Position numbers and translations under genes: made by a program
Shown: positions 56,998-64,000 of the stretch, one piece after another
Position numbering within the stretch: the stretch's first letter is position 1
How the letters are laid out: the number at the start of each line of letters is the position of its first letter
Assembly (NCBI RefSeq): GCF_008710145.1
Contig: NZ_VYKL01000015.1
Location: forward strand, 62,001-126,000
Length of the DNA: 64,000 nt
Direction of reading: 5' to 3'
Source: Niallia endozanthoxylica
Lineage (GTDB): Bacteria; Bacillota; Bacilli; Bacillales; Cytobacillaceae
Notes under the pieces: generated by a model
Database searches by the model: none
What the model was told of the DNA's origin: nothing
Seen by the model: only the letters and a program-made list of their open reading frames with translations

Positions 56998-57794
56998 TGC
57001 TTTTGTTCTATATTCATTTCATCGCACACCCATTTGCGAGTTGTTTGAATTAATTCAGTGAAATGTGCAGCATTAGAATAGGTATGATTCGCTCCATTTA
57101 TTTCATATCTTATCACTTTACCGCTTAATCGTTTTGAAAGTGTCTTTTCATATTCTTTTGCATATTTGACAGGAATATCATCATCACCAGTACCATGAAC
57201 AATTAATACATTTCCAGAATAATGTACAGTGCTTTGTAATGGCTGATAGAATGCAAGTGATTCAAAGAATGGCATTGTTAAAGAATATCCTAAATAATCG
57301 AATTCTGATACAAGCTCTAATGACCGAACGTTCTCCTTTCCAACAATCCTGCTAATATCTTCTAATGGATATGCTACCGAAGACCAGAGAATTAATCGTT
57401 TAATCCTCACATCCTTTACGGCTGTTAAAACAGCTGTCGCCCCGCCTAGGCTGTGTCCAAGTAATGTAATTTGATTGGAATTAATTTGTTTTAATTGACA
57501 GGAAAAATCAATAACCGTCCTCAATTGATCAATAAAATCGTGTAATCCTGTTTGACCATAATTGCCGCTGCTTTCTCCACACCCTGATAAATCAAAGCGC
57601 AGGACAATCAATTGATCCTGATTTAATTGTTGCGCTGCTTTTACAAAAAGCCTGTCAACTCCCACCTTACTTCCGATAAAACCGTGACAAATAATAACAA
57701 GGGGATATTTTACTCCCTCCTTTAAGTTATCAGGATAATCAATCGTTGCCGATAATTGTTCCTCTTTCCAATTGATGAATACAGATTGTTTCAT
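56979..57794 (-). CDS. Alpha/beta hydrolase (esterase-like)
   Basis: A 271-residue serine hydrolase. The oxyanion segment is LVIICHGFIGSKVGVDRLF near residues 32-50, the nucleophile elbow is LLGHSLGGATAVL near 109-121 (Ser at about 113), the acid is in VIVHGTGDDDIPV near 200 and the catalytic His is in EINGANHTYSNAAHF near 240. It matches the family of esterases/acyl hydrolases annotated as cinnamoyl-esterase-like or dienelactone-hydrolase-like; the substrate is unknown. The ATG follows GGGGAG. It is monocistronic. Confidence 0.85.
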   Translation of the reverse strand: MKQSVFINWKEEQLSATIDYPDNLKEGVKYPLVIICHGFIGSKVGVDRLFVKAAQQLNQDQLIVLRFDLSGCGESSGNYGQTGLHDFIDQLRTVIDFSCQLKQINSNQITLLGHSLGGATAVLTAVKDVRIKRLILWSSVAYPLEDISRIVGKENVRSLELVSEFDYLGYSLTMPFFESLAFYQPLQSTVHYSGNVLIVHGTGDDDIPVKYAKEYEKTLSKRLSGKVIRYEINGANHTYSNAAHFTELIQTTRKWVCDEMNIEQKQNVSNF

Positions 57795-57867
57795 TTAATT
57801 CTCCCCTTTCGTCCGCATCAAACACCTTTTTCAAATATTTCTTATAAGTTTACTTGGTTTTAATAAT

Positions 57868-57918
57868 AAAAAAATCTCCACTTAAATAAGTATATAAAGA
57901 TACTATATTTAATGGAGA
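57868..57918 (-). terminator. Terminator of the 137-residue unknown gene
   Basis: Minus strand: CTCTCCATTAAATA / TATTTAAGTGGAGA stem followed by T7. Confidence 0.8.
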
Positions 57919-57949
57919 GCTATTTGTCAATTATATTACATGCCATTTA

Positions 57950-58363
57950 TCATTTATTTTGCACGGCCTGCTCAAATGGAGCGTAAAATTTCCCTCTTGG
58001 AGCAATGATATCTGAATCAGAACATAGTATTTCTCCATCTACCTCATATTCCCCTTCAGGAAAAAAATCAAACAGTACGCTATTAATATGCAAGTCTATG
58101 AAATAATCATATAATTCATACATTAATTGTCGATATTCATCATAATCAATAATTTCTCCAAATTCATCCACTTCAAAATTCTTTTTTATCGCTTCTTGAA
58201 ATTCGAAGTGATTGGAAGTAGCTATTTCTAAATCAACATCTGCACATTCTAGACAAAGCAAAACCTCTTCATCTTTAATTTCTTCATATGATTTTTCTAC
58301 AATGAACTGTAAAATTCCAATAATTTCTTGTTCGTTTAGTAGTTTTTTCGAAGTCTTTATCAT
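57950..58363 (-). CDS. Acidic protein of unknown function
   Basis: A 137-residue very acidic protein I do not recognise (MIKTSKKLLNEQEIIGILQF at the start). The N-terminal part is helical, and the central segment EVDEFGEIIDYDEYRQLMYELYDYFIDLHINS is rich in Asp, Glu and Tyr. Two cysteines occur in LLCLECADVDLEI. No membrane segment or catalytic motif is visible. GGAGGATTGTTTT places the start at the ATG of 58363. It has its own terminator. Immunity-like small proteins have similar composition but no toxin gene is adjacent, so this is not claimed. Confidence 0.66.
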   Translation of the reverse strand: MIKTSKKLLNEQEIIGILQFIVEKSYEEIKDEEVLLCLECADVDLEIATSNHFEFQEAIKKNFEVDEFGEIIDYDEYRQLMYELYDYFIDLHINSVLFDFFPEGEYEVDGEILCSDSDIIAPRGKFYAPFEQAVQNK

Positions 58364-58660
58364 AAAACAATCCTCCATGACACCCTTGACTATTTATTAA
58401 TAACCATACAATCCAACACTTTACAACATTTTTTATTCTACAATGTCACTTTTTGCGGTTTCCCAAGAAATAATGAGAATTGCGAATGGCCCTGCTAAGT
58501 TACTATTATAATTCCAATTAATGATTACAGCCACAATGGAGCTTTCGCACATTTTTCCTTTTTTGGATTAACCATACATAATATTTTATTTTAAACAGAA
58601 TCTAAAAGATAGATTTTTTATTCTACCCGCATCTCTTCTTTTTCAAAAGTTTGAATTTGC
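58364..58660. other. Divergent region before the cupin gene
   Basis: About 300 bases with no gene. AT-rich; it should contain both promoters. Nothing structured seen. Confidence 0.45.
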
Positions 58661-58675
58661 CGGAGGTTTATAACA

Positions 58676-59017
58676 ATGGAAAAGAAATCACTTATTGAGG
58701 CCATTGAATATAGTGAAAGCCGTTTTACAAAACGAGTATTGTTCAATGAGGGAGGAAGCACCATATTTTTATTAAATTTCATGCCCGGTCAAGAGCTCCC
58801 CACCCATACTCATCCAGGTTCGGAGTTATTTCTGCATGTAATAAAAGGGAAAGGAAAACTAATCATTAATGGAAAGGAAACTGACATTACTGAATATGAT
58901 GTCATTCATGCAGCTGGTGATGAAGAGTTTGCCTTCAAAAACTCAAGCAATGAACCAGTTAGTTTATACGTTACTTTATGTAAAATACCTAATGATCAAT
59001 ATGCGCAAAATATATAA
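58676..59017 (+). CDS. Single-domain cupin protein
   Basis: A 113-residue cupin. The metal motif is G(X)5HXH(X)3,4E(X)6G, seen as GQELPTHTHPGSELFLHVIKGKG near residues 38-60 (His and Glu ligands), with the second motif partly present as YDVIHAAGDEEFAF near 80-93 followed by SSNEPVSLYVTLC. Such single cupins bind a metal and act as sensors, dioxygenases or isomerases; the role is unknown here. GGAGG precedes the ATG by nine bases and a terminator follows. It is convergent with proA. Confidence 0.83.
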   Translation: MEKKSLIEAIEYSESRFTKRVLFNEGGSTIFLLNFMPGQELPTHTHPGSELFLHVIKGKGKLIINGKETDITEYDVIHAAGDEEFAFKNSSNEPVSLYVTLCKIPNDQYAQNI

Positions 59018-59040
59018 TCAATGTTTTTGATTTATAGCTA

Positions 59041-59073
59041 AAAGAAGGACAGCCTGCTCGACTATCCTTCTTT
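59041..59073. terminator. Terminator between the cupin gene and proA
   Basis: AAAGAAGGACAG / CTATCCTTCTTT stem (one mismatch) between convergent genes. Confidence 0.8.
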
Positions 59074-59085
59074 TTTCTTTTATTA

Positions 59086-60333
59086 TTAGCCTCTAATCTG
59101 ACCATCGCCTTGGATAAAATATTTACTAGAGGTTAACGCTTTAAGCCCCATTGGACCGCGTGCATGAAGTTTTTGTGTACTTATTCCAATTTCTGCACCA
59201 AAACCAAACTCAAAGCCATCAGTAAATCTTGTCGATGCGTTATGATAGACAGCTGCAGCATCTACAGAAGTTAAAAATTGATCCGCATGGCCCTGATTTT
59301 CTGTTATAATGGCTTCTGAATGTCTTGTACCGTATTGATTAATATGTTCAATAGCTTCTTCAACATTTGAAACAACCTTAATACTAACAATAAGAGCTAA
59401 ATATTCAGTATACCAATCTTCCTCAGTAGCTTGCTTTGCAAATGGAACCTTTTGACAAACTTTCTCGTCTCCAATTATTTCTACTTCTTTTTCTTTTAAG
59501 GCAGCAACAAGCTGTTCACCATATTGATTAAACCAATTTTCGTGGATAAGAATAGATTCGATGGCATTACAAACAGATGGACGTTGAGTTTTTCCATTAA
59601 TAGCAATCGTGACTGCCATTTCAGGTTTAGCACTCTCATCGATAAATAGATGACAGTTCCCTGCACCTGTTTCAATTACTGGTACAGAAGCTTCCTTAAC
59701 AACTGTATCAATAAGCTTTTTACCACCGCGCGGAATTAACACATCTAAATAATCATTTAAGTGGAATAGTTCTTTTGCACTTTCTCTATTTGTATTTTCA
59801 ATCGATTGAACTGCTTCAATTGGCAGGTTTGTTTTTGCAAGGGCACGATGAATTGAATTTGTTAATACCTGATTGGAAAATTGTGCAGAAGAACTGCCCC
59901 TTAAAATGATAGCATTCCCCGTTTTTAATGCCAACGTTGCTGCATCAACCGTTACATTTGGTCTTGCTTCATATATCATCCCAATTACGCCAATCGGCAC
60001 CCGTTTACTCTTAATGATTAGCCCGTTGTCCTTTTGAATGGTCTCGAGTGTCTCGCCGACTGGATCCTGCAGTGTAATTAATTGTTGAATCGCTTCTGAC
60101 ATATCCTTTATTCTTTTTTCATTTAACATAATTCGATCTAAAACTGAGTCAGAGAGTCCATTTTGTTTCCCAAGTTCTAAGTCCTTAGCATTTTCTGCCA
60201 ATATTTCTTCCTGATCAATCAATAACTGCTCAGCAACTCTCGCCAATGCTTCATTTTTTTCAGCCGTTGTTTTTCCATTTAATAGAAAGCTCGCCTTTTT
60301 AGCTGCTCTGCCTTTTTCCAACACTTCACTCAT
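59086..60333 (-). CDS. proA: Gamma-glutamyl phosphate reductase
   Basis: Reduces glutamyl phosphate to glutamate semialdehyde with NADPH, second step of proline synthesis. The 415-residue ALDH-like enzyme contains [38 protein letters not shown] near residues 102-139, [16 protein letters not shown] near 215-230, the catalytic Cys in [17 protein letters not shown] near 250, and [36 protein letters not shown] near the end. The ATG at 60333 with GAGG before it is preferred to an in-frame start 12 codons up that lies in the spacer. It follows proB by 14 bp on the T-box transcript. Confidence 0.97.
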   Translation of the reverse strand: MSEVLEKGRAAKKASFLLNGKTTAEKNEALARVAEQLLIDQEEILAENAKDLELGKQNGLSDSVLDRIMLNEKRIKDMSEAIQQLITLQDPVGETLETIQKDNGLIIKSKRVPIGVIGMIYEARPNVTVDAATLALKTGNAIILRGSSSAQFSNQVLTNSIHRALAKTNLPIEAVQSIENTNRESAKELFHLNDYLDVLIPRGGKKLIDTVVKEASVPVIETGAGNCHLFIDESAKPEMAVTIAINGKTQRPSVCNAIESILIHENWFNQYGEQLVAALKEKEVEIIGDEKVCQKVPFAKQATEEDWYTEYLALIVSIKVVSNVEEAIEHINQYGTRHSEAIITENQGHADQFLTSVDAAAVYHNASTRFTDGFEFGFGAEIGISTQKLHARGPMGLKALTSSKYFIQGDGQIRG

Positions 60334-60347
60334 AATCCTCGTCCTCC

Positions 60348-61454
60348 CTATTTCTTTACTTTCACCCAATTATCACGATGAATCACTTCTATTGCTGCTA
60401 CAACCATTTGTTTTTCCACTTCATCACTGCGTTTTCCCATTACTTTTTTCAATTCCTCTGATGAGTAATATACTTCGCCTTTACCGAGCAGACCGGTTGA
60501 ACCGAAAACCTCAACAACATCTCCCTTTTCAAAAGACCCGACAATATCATATATTCCTGCTGGTAATAAACTCCTGCCTTCTATGGTTAAGGCCAATTCA
60601 GCTCCCTGATCAATGTAAACTTTACCAGCTACTTCAGAATGAAGAGCAATCCATTGTTTTGGATTATTTACCGTTGTAAGAGTATCATTCCCAATATAGG
60701 TGCCATCTCCATCTCCGGTAAGAATGTCAATTAATTTCTGTTTCCCAGATCCTTTCCCAATAAAGACCTTGACTCCAAGGGACAACGCTGTTTTAGCGGC
60801 TTCTAACTTTGATCTCATGCCTCCAGTTCCCACTTTCGAACCTGAGTCCCCTGCCATCCCCATAATCTCATCTGTAATGTCACTTATGTGAGTCCATTTT
60901 TTTGCTAAAGGATTGGTTTGAGGATTTGAATCATAAAGACCGTTAATATCTGTTAAGATAATCAACTGTTCAGCATGAACAAGTCCGCTGACTAGTGCTG
61001 ACAACATATCATTGTCACCAAATGTCAGCTCCTGAACAGACACCGTGTCATTTTCATTGATAATCGGAAGAATCCCTCTATCCAATAATTCGGAAATGGT
61101 CTGAAAGGCATTTCTGTATCGGTCTTTTTTAGAAAAGTCATTTCTCGTTAATAGAATTTGTGCAGGAATAATATTAAATACACTGAACTGTTCAATATAT
61201 GACTGAATTAATAAACTTTGACCTACAGCTGCAGCCGCCTGCTTCCCCTTCAATGTAACAGGCCTTGAGGGGTAGCCTAATCTGGAAAAGCCAGCCGCCA
61301 CTGCTCCGGACGAGACTAATAGAACTTCATGCCCCTGTTCGCGGAGTGCAGCAACTGCTTCGACATGATCGCTGAACTTTTCTTGATCAATCTCACCCTT
61401 TGAGTTTGTCAATGAACTACTACCGATCTTTACAACAATTCGTTTCTTCTCCAT
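60348..61454 (-). CDS. proB: Glutamate 5-kinase with PUA domain
   Basis: Phosphorylates glutamate at the gamma carboxylate, the first and feedback-inhibited step of proline synthesis. The 368-residue protein has the amino acid kinase domain (residues 1-260: [68 protein letters not shown] and [16 protein letters not shown]) and a C-terminal PUA domain (275-360: [25 protein letters not shown]). It is the first gene after a T-box leader. Start ATG is behind a weak GAGGG. This is the T-box-controlled anabolic proBA rather than an osmostress proHJ copy. Confidence 0.96.
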   Translation of the reverse strand: MEKKRIVVKIGSSSLTNSKGEIDQEKFSDHVEAVAALREQGHEVLLVSSGAVAAGFSRLGYPSRPVTLKGKQAAAAVGQSLLIQSYIEQFSVFNIIPAQILLTRNDFSKKDRYRNAFQTISELLDRGILPIINENDTVSVQELTFGDNDMLSALVSGLVHAEQLIILTDINGLYDSNPQTNPLAKKWTHISDITDEIMGMAGDSGSKVGTGGMRSKLEAAKTALSLGVKVFIGKGSGKQKLIDILTGDGDGTYIGNDTLTTVNNPKQWIALHSEVAGKVYIDQGAELALTIEGRSLLPAGIYDIVGSFEKGDVVEVFGSTGLLGKGEVYYSSEELKKVMGKRSDEVEKQMVVAAIEVIHRDNWVKVKK

Positions 61455-61549
61455 TCTTCAACCCTCTACTTTTAATATTTTAACAAACATATTCGTAATT
61501 TTCAGTTTCTAGACATTAAACGATGGCTAAAAATACATACATGATAAAC

Positions 61550-61592
61550 AAAAAACCCTTTTCATCCTCACTGTAAAGGACGAAAAGGGCTA
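61550..61592 (-). terminator. T-box terminator before proBA
   Basis: Minus strand: CCCTTTTCGTCC / GGATGAAAAGGG stem followed by T6; the left arm includes part of the T-box element so that tRNA binding can prevent it. Confidence 0.93.
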
Positions 61593-61806
61593 ATTTCCGT
61601 GGTACCACCTTCATTGAATGCTTAAAAACAACATTCCGCTTGAAATGATAACGCTAAATGAATAGCGCCCGTGCTTTAACACGAGACTCGGACGGCAGGT
61701 TCTGAGGCTTTACTGTGATGAGGTCTTCCAGCTTCAAACCTCACTCTCTTGCACATAAAGAATCTCATACTAATCCGTCGTCAGACGTTCGTATATCGTT
61801 CATTTT
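61593..61806 (-). promoter_or_regulatory. Proline-specific T-box riboswitch of proBA
   Basis: The minus strand contains the T-box AAGGTGGTACCACGGAA (about 61614-61598), and a Stem I closed by GACGG / CCGTC with GAGAGTGAGG...CCTC distal loop features. In the specifier loop, a CCT (61707-61705) follows the GTAAAG arm, which fits a proline codon. Uncharged tRNA-Pro would allow read-through to proBA. Confidence 0.92.
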
Positions 61807-61811
61807 TTACT

Positions 61812-61840
61812 ATTATGCACATGAAGTATTGAGTTGTCAA
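61812..61840 (-). promoter_or_regulatory. Probable sigma-A promoter of proBA
   Basis: Minus strand TTGACA (61840-61835), 17-bp spacer, CATAAT (61817-61812); about 10 bases before the T-box leader begins. Confidence 0.85.
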
Positions 61841-61964
61841 TACTAAAGCTATCTTAGTTATCCCTTTAGAAATAAATATTATATAAAAATATTGATATTT
61901 TTTTACATTATTCTACAATGATAGATAGAGTAGATAGTGAGAATAATACTGATATTAATCCGTG

Positions 61965-62121
61965 ATAAAGTGAAACTTCCATCAGTGGTTTTTTTCTATC
62001 CCCCACTGATGATTAGTTGAACCAATCGGACCTTTACGGGCAGTTGATTCCCCACCTATCTTCTTTTGTATACTCAGAATCTTGAGGTTGGGGTCTTACT
62101 GCCCGTTAAGAGTGGGATAAA
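61965..62121 (+). repeat. Dispersed repeat, copy 3 (short form)
   Basis: A 157-bp copy with ATAAA at both ends (61965-61969 and 62117-62121). It matches copies 1 and 2 but lacks about 64 bp, the hairpin module, replaced by AACCAATC. The paired arms CGGGCAGTTGATTCCCCACC and GGTTGGGGTCTTACTGCCCG remain. It lies in the leader of the ACT-domain gene in the same orientation, its 3' edge 27 nt before the start codon. Confidence 0.88.
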
Positions 62122-62148
62122 CAACAAAATAGCTCCGAGGTGAAAAAA

Positions 62149-62424
62149 ATGAATCAAAGACGTGCCATTGTAAGTGTGATTGGAAAGGACCAGGTTGGTA
62201 TAATTGCAAAAGTAACAACCATTTTATCTGAAAACAAAGTAAATATTCTCGACATCAGCCAAACGATATTACAAGATTTTTTCACAATGATGATGCTTGT
62301 CGATGTTACTGATTTTGAGGACCTCGAAGGACTACAAAAGCAACTAACCGAAATAGGTAATGCACTTGGTTTAAATATCACACTTCAATTAGAAGATATT
62401 TTCCAAGCAATGCACCGCGTTTAA
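62149..62424 (+). CDS. ACT-domain protein (UPF0237 type)
   Basis: A 91-residue single ACT domain (MNQRRAIVSVIGKDQVGIIA at the start), with VSVIGKDQVGIIAKVTTILSENKVNILDISQTIL near 8-41 and FFTMMMLVDVTDFEDLEGLQKQL after it. ACT domains bind amino acids or other small ligands. Members like this are nearly always next to the UPF0210 gene, as here (25 bp apart), so the pair works together in an unknown way. The ATG at 62149 follows GAGGTGA; an in-frame GTG at 62140 overlaps that SD. Repeat copy 3 forms most of its leader. Confidence 0.92.
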   Translation: MNQRRAIVSVIGKDQVGIIAKVTTILSENKVNILDISQTILQDFFTMMMLVDVTDFEDLEGLQKQLTEIGNALGLNITLQLEDIFQAMHRV

Positions 62425-62449
62425 ATAAAAGAAAGAGGGTTTTCCACCT

Positions 62450-63811
62450 ATGAATATTGCCATTAATGAAATGATTGAAACGATTCGAATGGTTCAGGTT
62501 GAAAATTTAGATATTCGGACTGTAACAATGGGAATCAGCCTTCTTGATTGCGCTGACAAAGATTTTGATAAAATGAACAAACGAGTTTATGAAAAAATTA
62601 CAACTTATGCAAAAGATTTAAAAGAAGTAGCAGAAAAAGCTGAAAAGGAATTCGGGATTCCAATTATTAATAAAAGAATCTCCATCACACCGGTTGCTGA
62701 GCTATTAGGTCATGCCACAAAAGAACAGGCTGTAGAACTAGCAAAGACACTTGACCGAGCAGCGGTTACATTAGGCGTCGATTTTATTGGCGGATTTTCA
62801 GCACTTATACATAAAGGACTTTCCAATGGAGATCAAACATTACTAGACGCACTCCCAGAAGCATTGAGTGTGACAGAGCGCGTATGTGCTTCTGTTTCTG
62901 TAGCTTCAACCCGTTCTGGTATTAATATGGATGCAGTCAAGAGAATGGGTATGATTATTAAAGAAGCGGCCGATCGAACAAAACATAAAAACGGGCTTGC
63001 CTGTGCAAAGCTCGTCGTATTTTGCAACGCAGTAGAAGATAATCCGTTTATGGCAGGTGCTTTTCACGGAGCCGGTGAAGGCGAGGTTGTATTAAATGTT
63101 GGTGTCAGTGGTCCCGGTGTCGTTTTAAATGCGCTGAAAAGATATCCAGACGCAGATCTTGGTGAGGTAGCCGATATCATTAAAAAAACAGCCTTTAAAA
63201 TTACCCGTGCAGGAGAATTAATCGGCCGTATTGTAGCAGAACGTCTTAACGTTCCCTTTGGGATTATGGATTTATCACTCGCACCAACAAATGCGCAAAA
63301 TGACAGCGTAGCAGAGATTCTTGAAGAAATTGGCTTAGAAAGAGTTGGAACCCATGGCACAATCGCTGCTCTTGCCTTAATGAACGATGCAGTCAAAAAA
63401 GGTGGAGCCATGGCAAGTTCTTATGTAGGCGGTTTAAGCGGTGCATTTATTCCCGTTAGTGAAGATAACGGTATGATTCGTGGCATTATCGACAATTCAT
63501 TAACTTTATCAAAGCTTGAAGCCATGACCTGTGTATGTTCAGTCGGTCTCGATATGATTGCTTTAACAGGTGATGTAACCCCTGCTACTCTTTCAGCGAT
63601 TATTGCTGATGAAGCGGCAATTGGTATGATAAATAAGAAAACCACTGCTGTTCGAGTTATTCCAGTACCAGGTAAAAAAGAAGGCGAAATGGTAGAGTTT
63701 GGCGGATTATTAGGACGTGCACCTGTTATGGGTGTAAATCCATACAGTTCTGAAAAAATGATAAAGCGTGGGGGAAGAATTCCAGCACCACTGCAATCAC
63801 TCATAAATTAA
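62450..63811 (+). CDS. UPF0210 (DUF711) family protein, PFL-like fold
   Basis: A 453-residue protein of the UPF0210 family (once linked to PFL by fold). It starts [20 protein letters not shown] and includes [95 protein letters not shown] and [24 protein letters not shown]-type segments. The glycyl-radical motif of PFL is absent, so it is not an active lyase of that type. The start follows AAAGAGGG. Paired with the ACT gene, presumably its regulatory partner. Function unknown despite wide conservation. Confidence 0.93.
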   Translation: MNIAINEMIETIRMVQVENLDIRTVTMGISLLDCADKDFDKMNKRVYEKITTYAKDLKEVAEKAEKEFGIPIINKRISITPVAELLGHATKEQAVELAKTLDRAAVTLGVDFIGGFSALIHKGLSNGDQTLLDALPEALSVTERVCASVSVASTRSGINMDAVKRMGMIIKEAADRTKHKNGLACAKLVVFCNAVEDNPFMAGAFHGAGEGEVVLNVGVSGPGVVLNALKRYPDADLGEVADIIKKTAFKITRAGELIGRIVAERLNVPFGIMDLSLAPTNAQNDSVAEILEEIGLERVGTHGTIAALALMNDAVKKGGAMASSYVGGLSGAFIPVSEDNGMIRGIIDNSLTLSKLEAMTCVCSVGLDMIALTGDVTPATLSAIIADEAAIGMINKKTTAVRVIPVPGKKEGEMVEFGGLLGRAPVMGVNPYSSEKMIKRGGRIPAPLQSLIN

Positions 63812-63839
63812 TTAACGTAACTAAACCTTACATTTCTTG

Positions 63840-63869
63840 GCTTGGATGCTTTTATATCCAAGCTTTTTT
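63840..63869 (+). terminator. Terminator of the ACT-UPF0210 operon
   Basis: GCTTGGAT / ATCCAAGC stem followed by T6. Confidence 0.88.
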
Positions 63870-63963
63870 ACTTCTCAGTCTAAACCGAAGATTCGTTTAA
63901 AAATTATGTAAATACTTCTAGATTTGCTATAATTAATCTATCTTAGAGAAAAAGGTGAAGCAT

Positions 63964-64000
63964 TTGGCAAAAAAGAAATTTCAATATTGGACACTGCAAA
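63964..64000 (+). CDS. Unidentified gene, start only (runs off right edge)
   Basis: A TTG start (63964) seven bases after AAGGTGA gives MAKKKFQYWTLQ before the window ends. A TATAAT at 63929-63934 may be its promoter. Too short to identify. Confidence 0.5.
   Translation, partial: MAKKKFQYWTLQ

Noticed and set aside
63064-63804. Antisense frames of 115-127 codons within the UPF0210 gene
   Set aside because: Composition follows the sense codons of a conserved gene; no SD or family match.

Overview
The window is low-GC Firmicutes DNA, most likely from a spore-forming Bacillaceae (Bacillus, Neobacillus, Cytobacillus or a close relative). The evidence is strong GGAGG ribosome sites, many TTG and GTG starts, hairpin-plus-T-run terminators after most genes, TPP, SAM-I and T-box leaders, and a set of small Bacillus proteins (YdjO, YhfH, YuzL and YpzG types, Spo0E-like, Sda-like, a YhcN-type lipoprotein). 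I see no rRNA, tRNA, CRISPR array or intact transposase. Most genes are core chromosome; the accessory parts are an aromatic-degradation cluster, a decayed element with terminal repeats, and three copies of a short dispersed repeat.

Layout. 1-2.3 kb: thiM-thiD-thiE behind a TPP riboswitch (minus). 3.2-7.7 kb: the lower meta-cleavage pathway (semialdehyde dehydrogenase, hydratase, oxalocrotonate decarboxylase, tautomerase; minus), divergent from an IclR regulator, with two matching inverted repeats in the shared control region. 8-24 kb: an Fe-S assembly-type protein, a Suv3-like helicase, ExoA, a dimeric-type dUTPase, an enoyl/quinone reductase, PPDK with its regulator, CoxG-like and HD proteins, Mn-pyrophosphatase (plus), a GNAT protein, PpiB, a HemD-family protein, a HAD phosphatase and IlvE. 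24-33 kb: a class A PBP, repeat copy 1, a decayed element bounded by inverted repeats, a YdjO-like gene that seems to start with AUU, an ABC-F ATPase, the nanoRNase NrnB and a membrane cupredoxin.

33-44 kb: pflB-pflA, nadE, and a two-gene module that looks like mifM-yidC2. In that module a short membrane-type leader ORF is followed by a hairpin that buries the yidC2 ribosome site. A sporulation lipoprotein, an Sda-like protein and odhA-odhB follow. 44.4-52.3 kb: a SAM-I riboswitch controls metI-metC-yitJ-metH, a complete route from an activated homoserine to methionine including methylene-THF reduction. 52-58 kb: mnmH, several small or unknown proteins, a ComFB-family protein, YpzG, a Spo0E-like phosphatase, repeat copy 2, a Yip1 membrane protein and an alpha/beta hydrolase. 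58-64 kb: a cupin, proB-proA behind a proline T-box, repeat copy 3, the ACT-domain / UPF0210 pair, and the start of an unidentified gene at the right edge.

The most interesting signals are (i) the MifM-like leader and SD-sequestering hairpin before yidC2, (ii) a dispersed repeat with ATAAA flanks and a removable hairpin module, two copies of which end exactly 27 nt before a start codon, (iii) the paired IclR-type operators, and (iv) the AUU-start YdjO gene.
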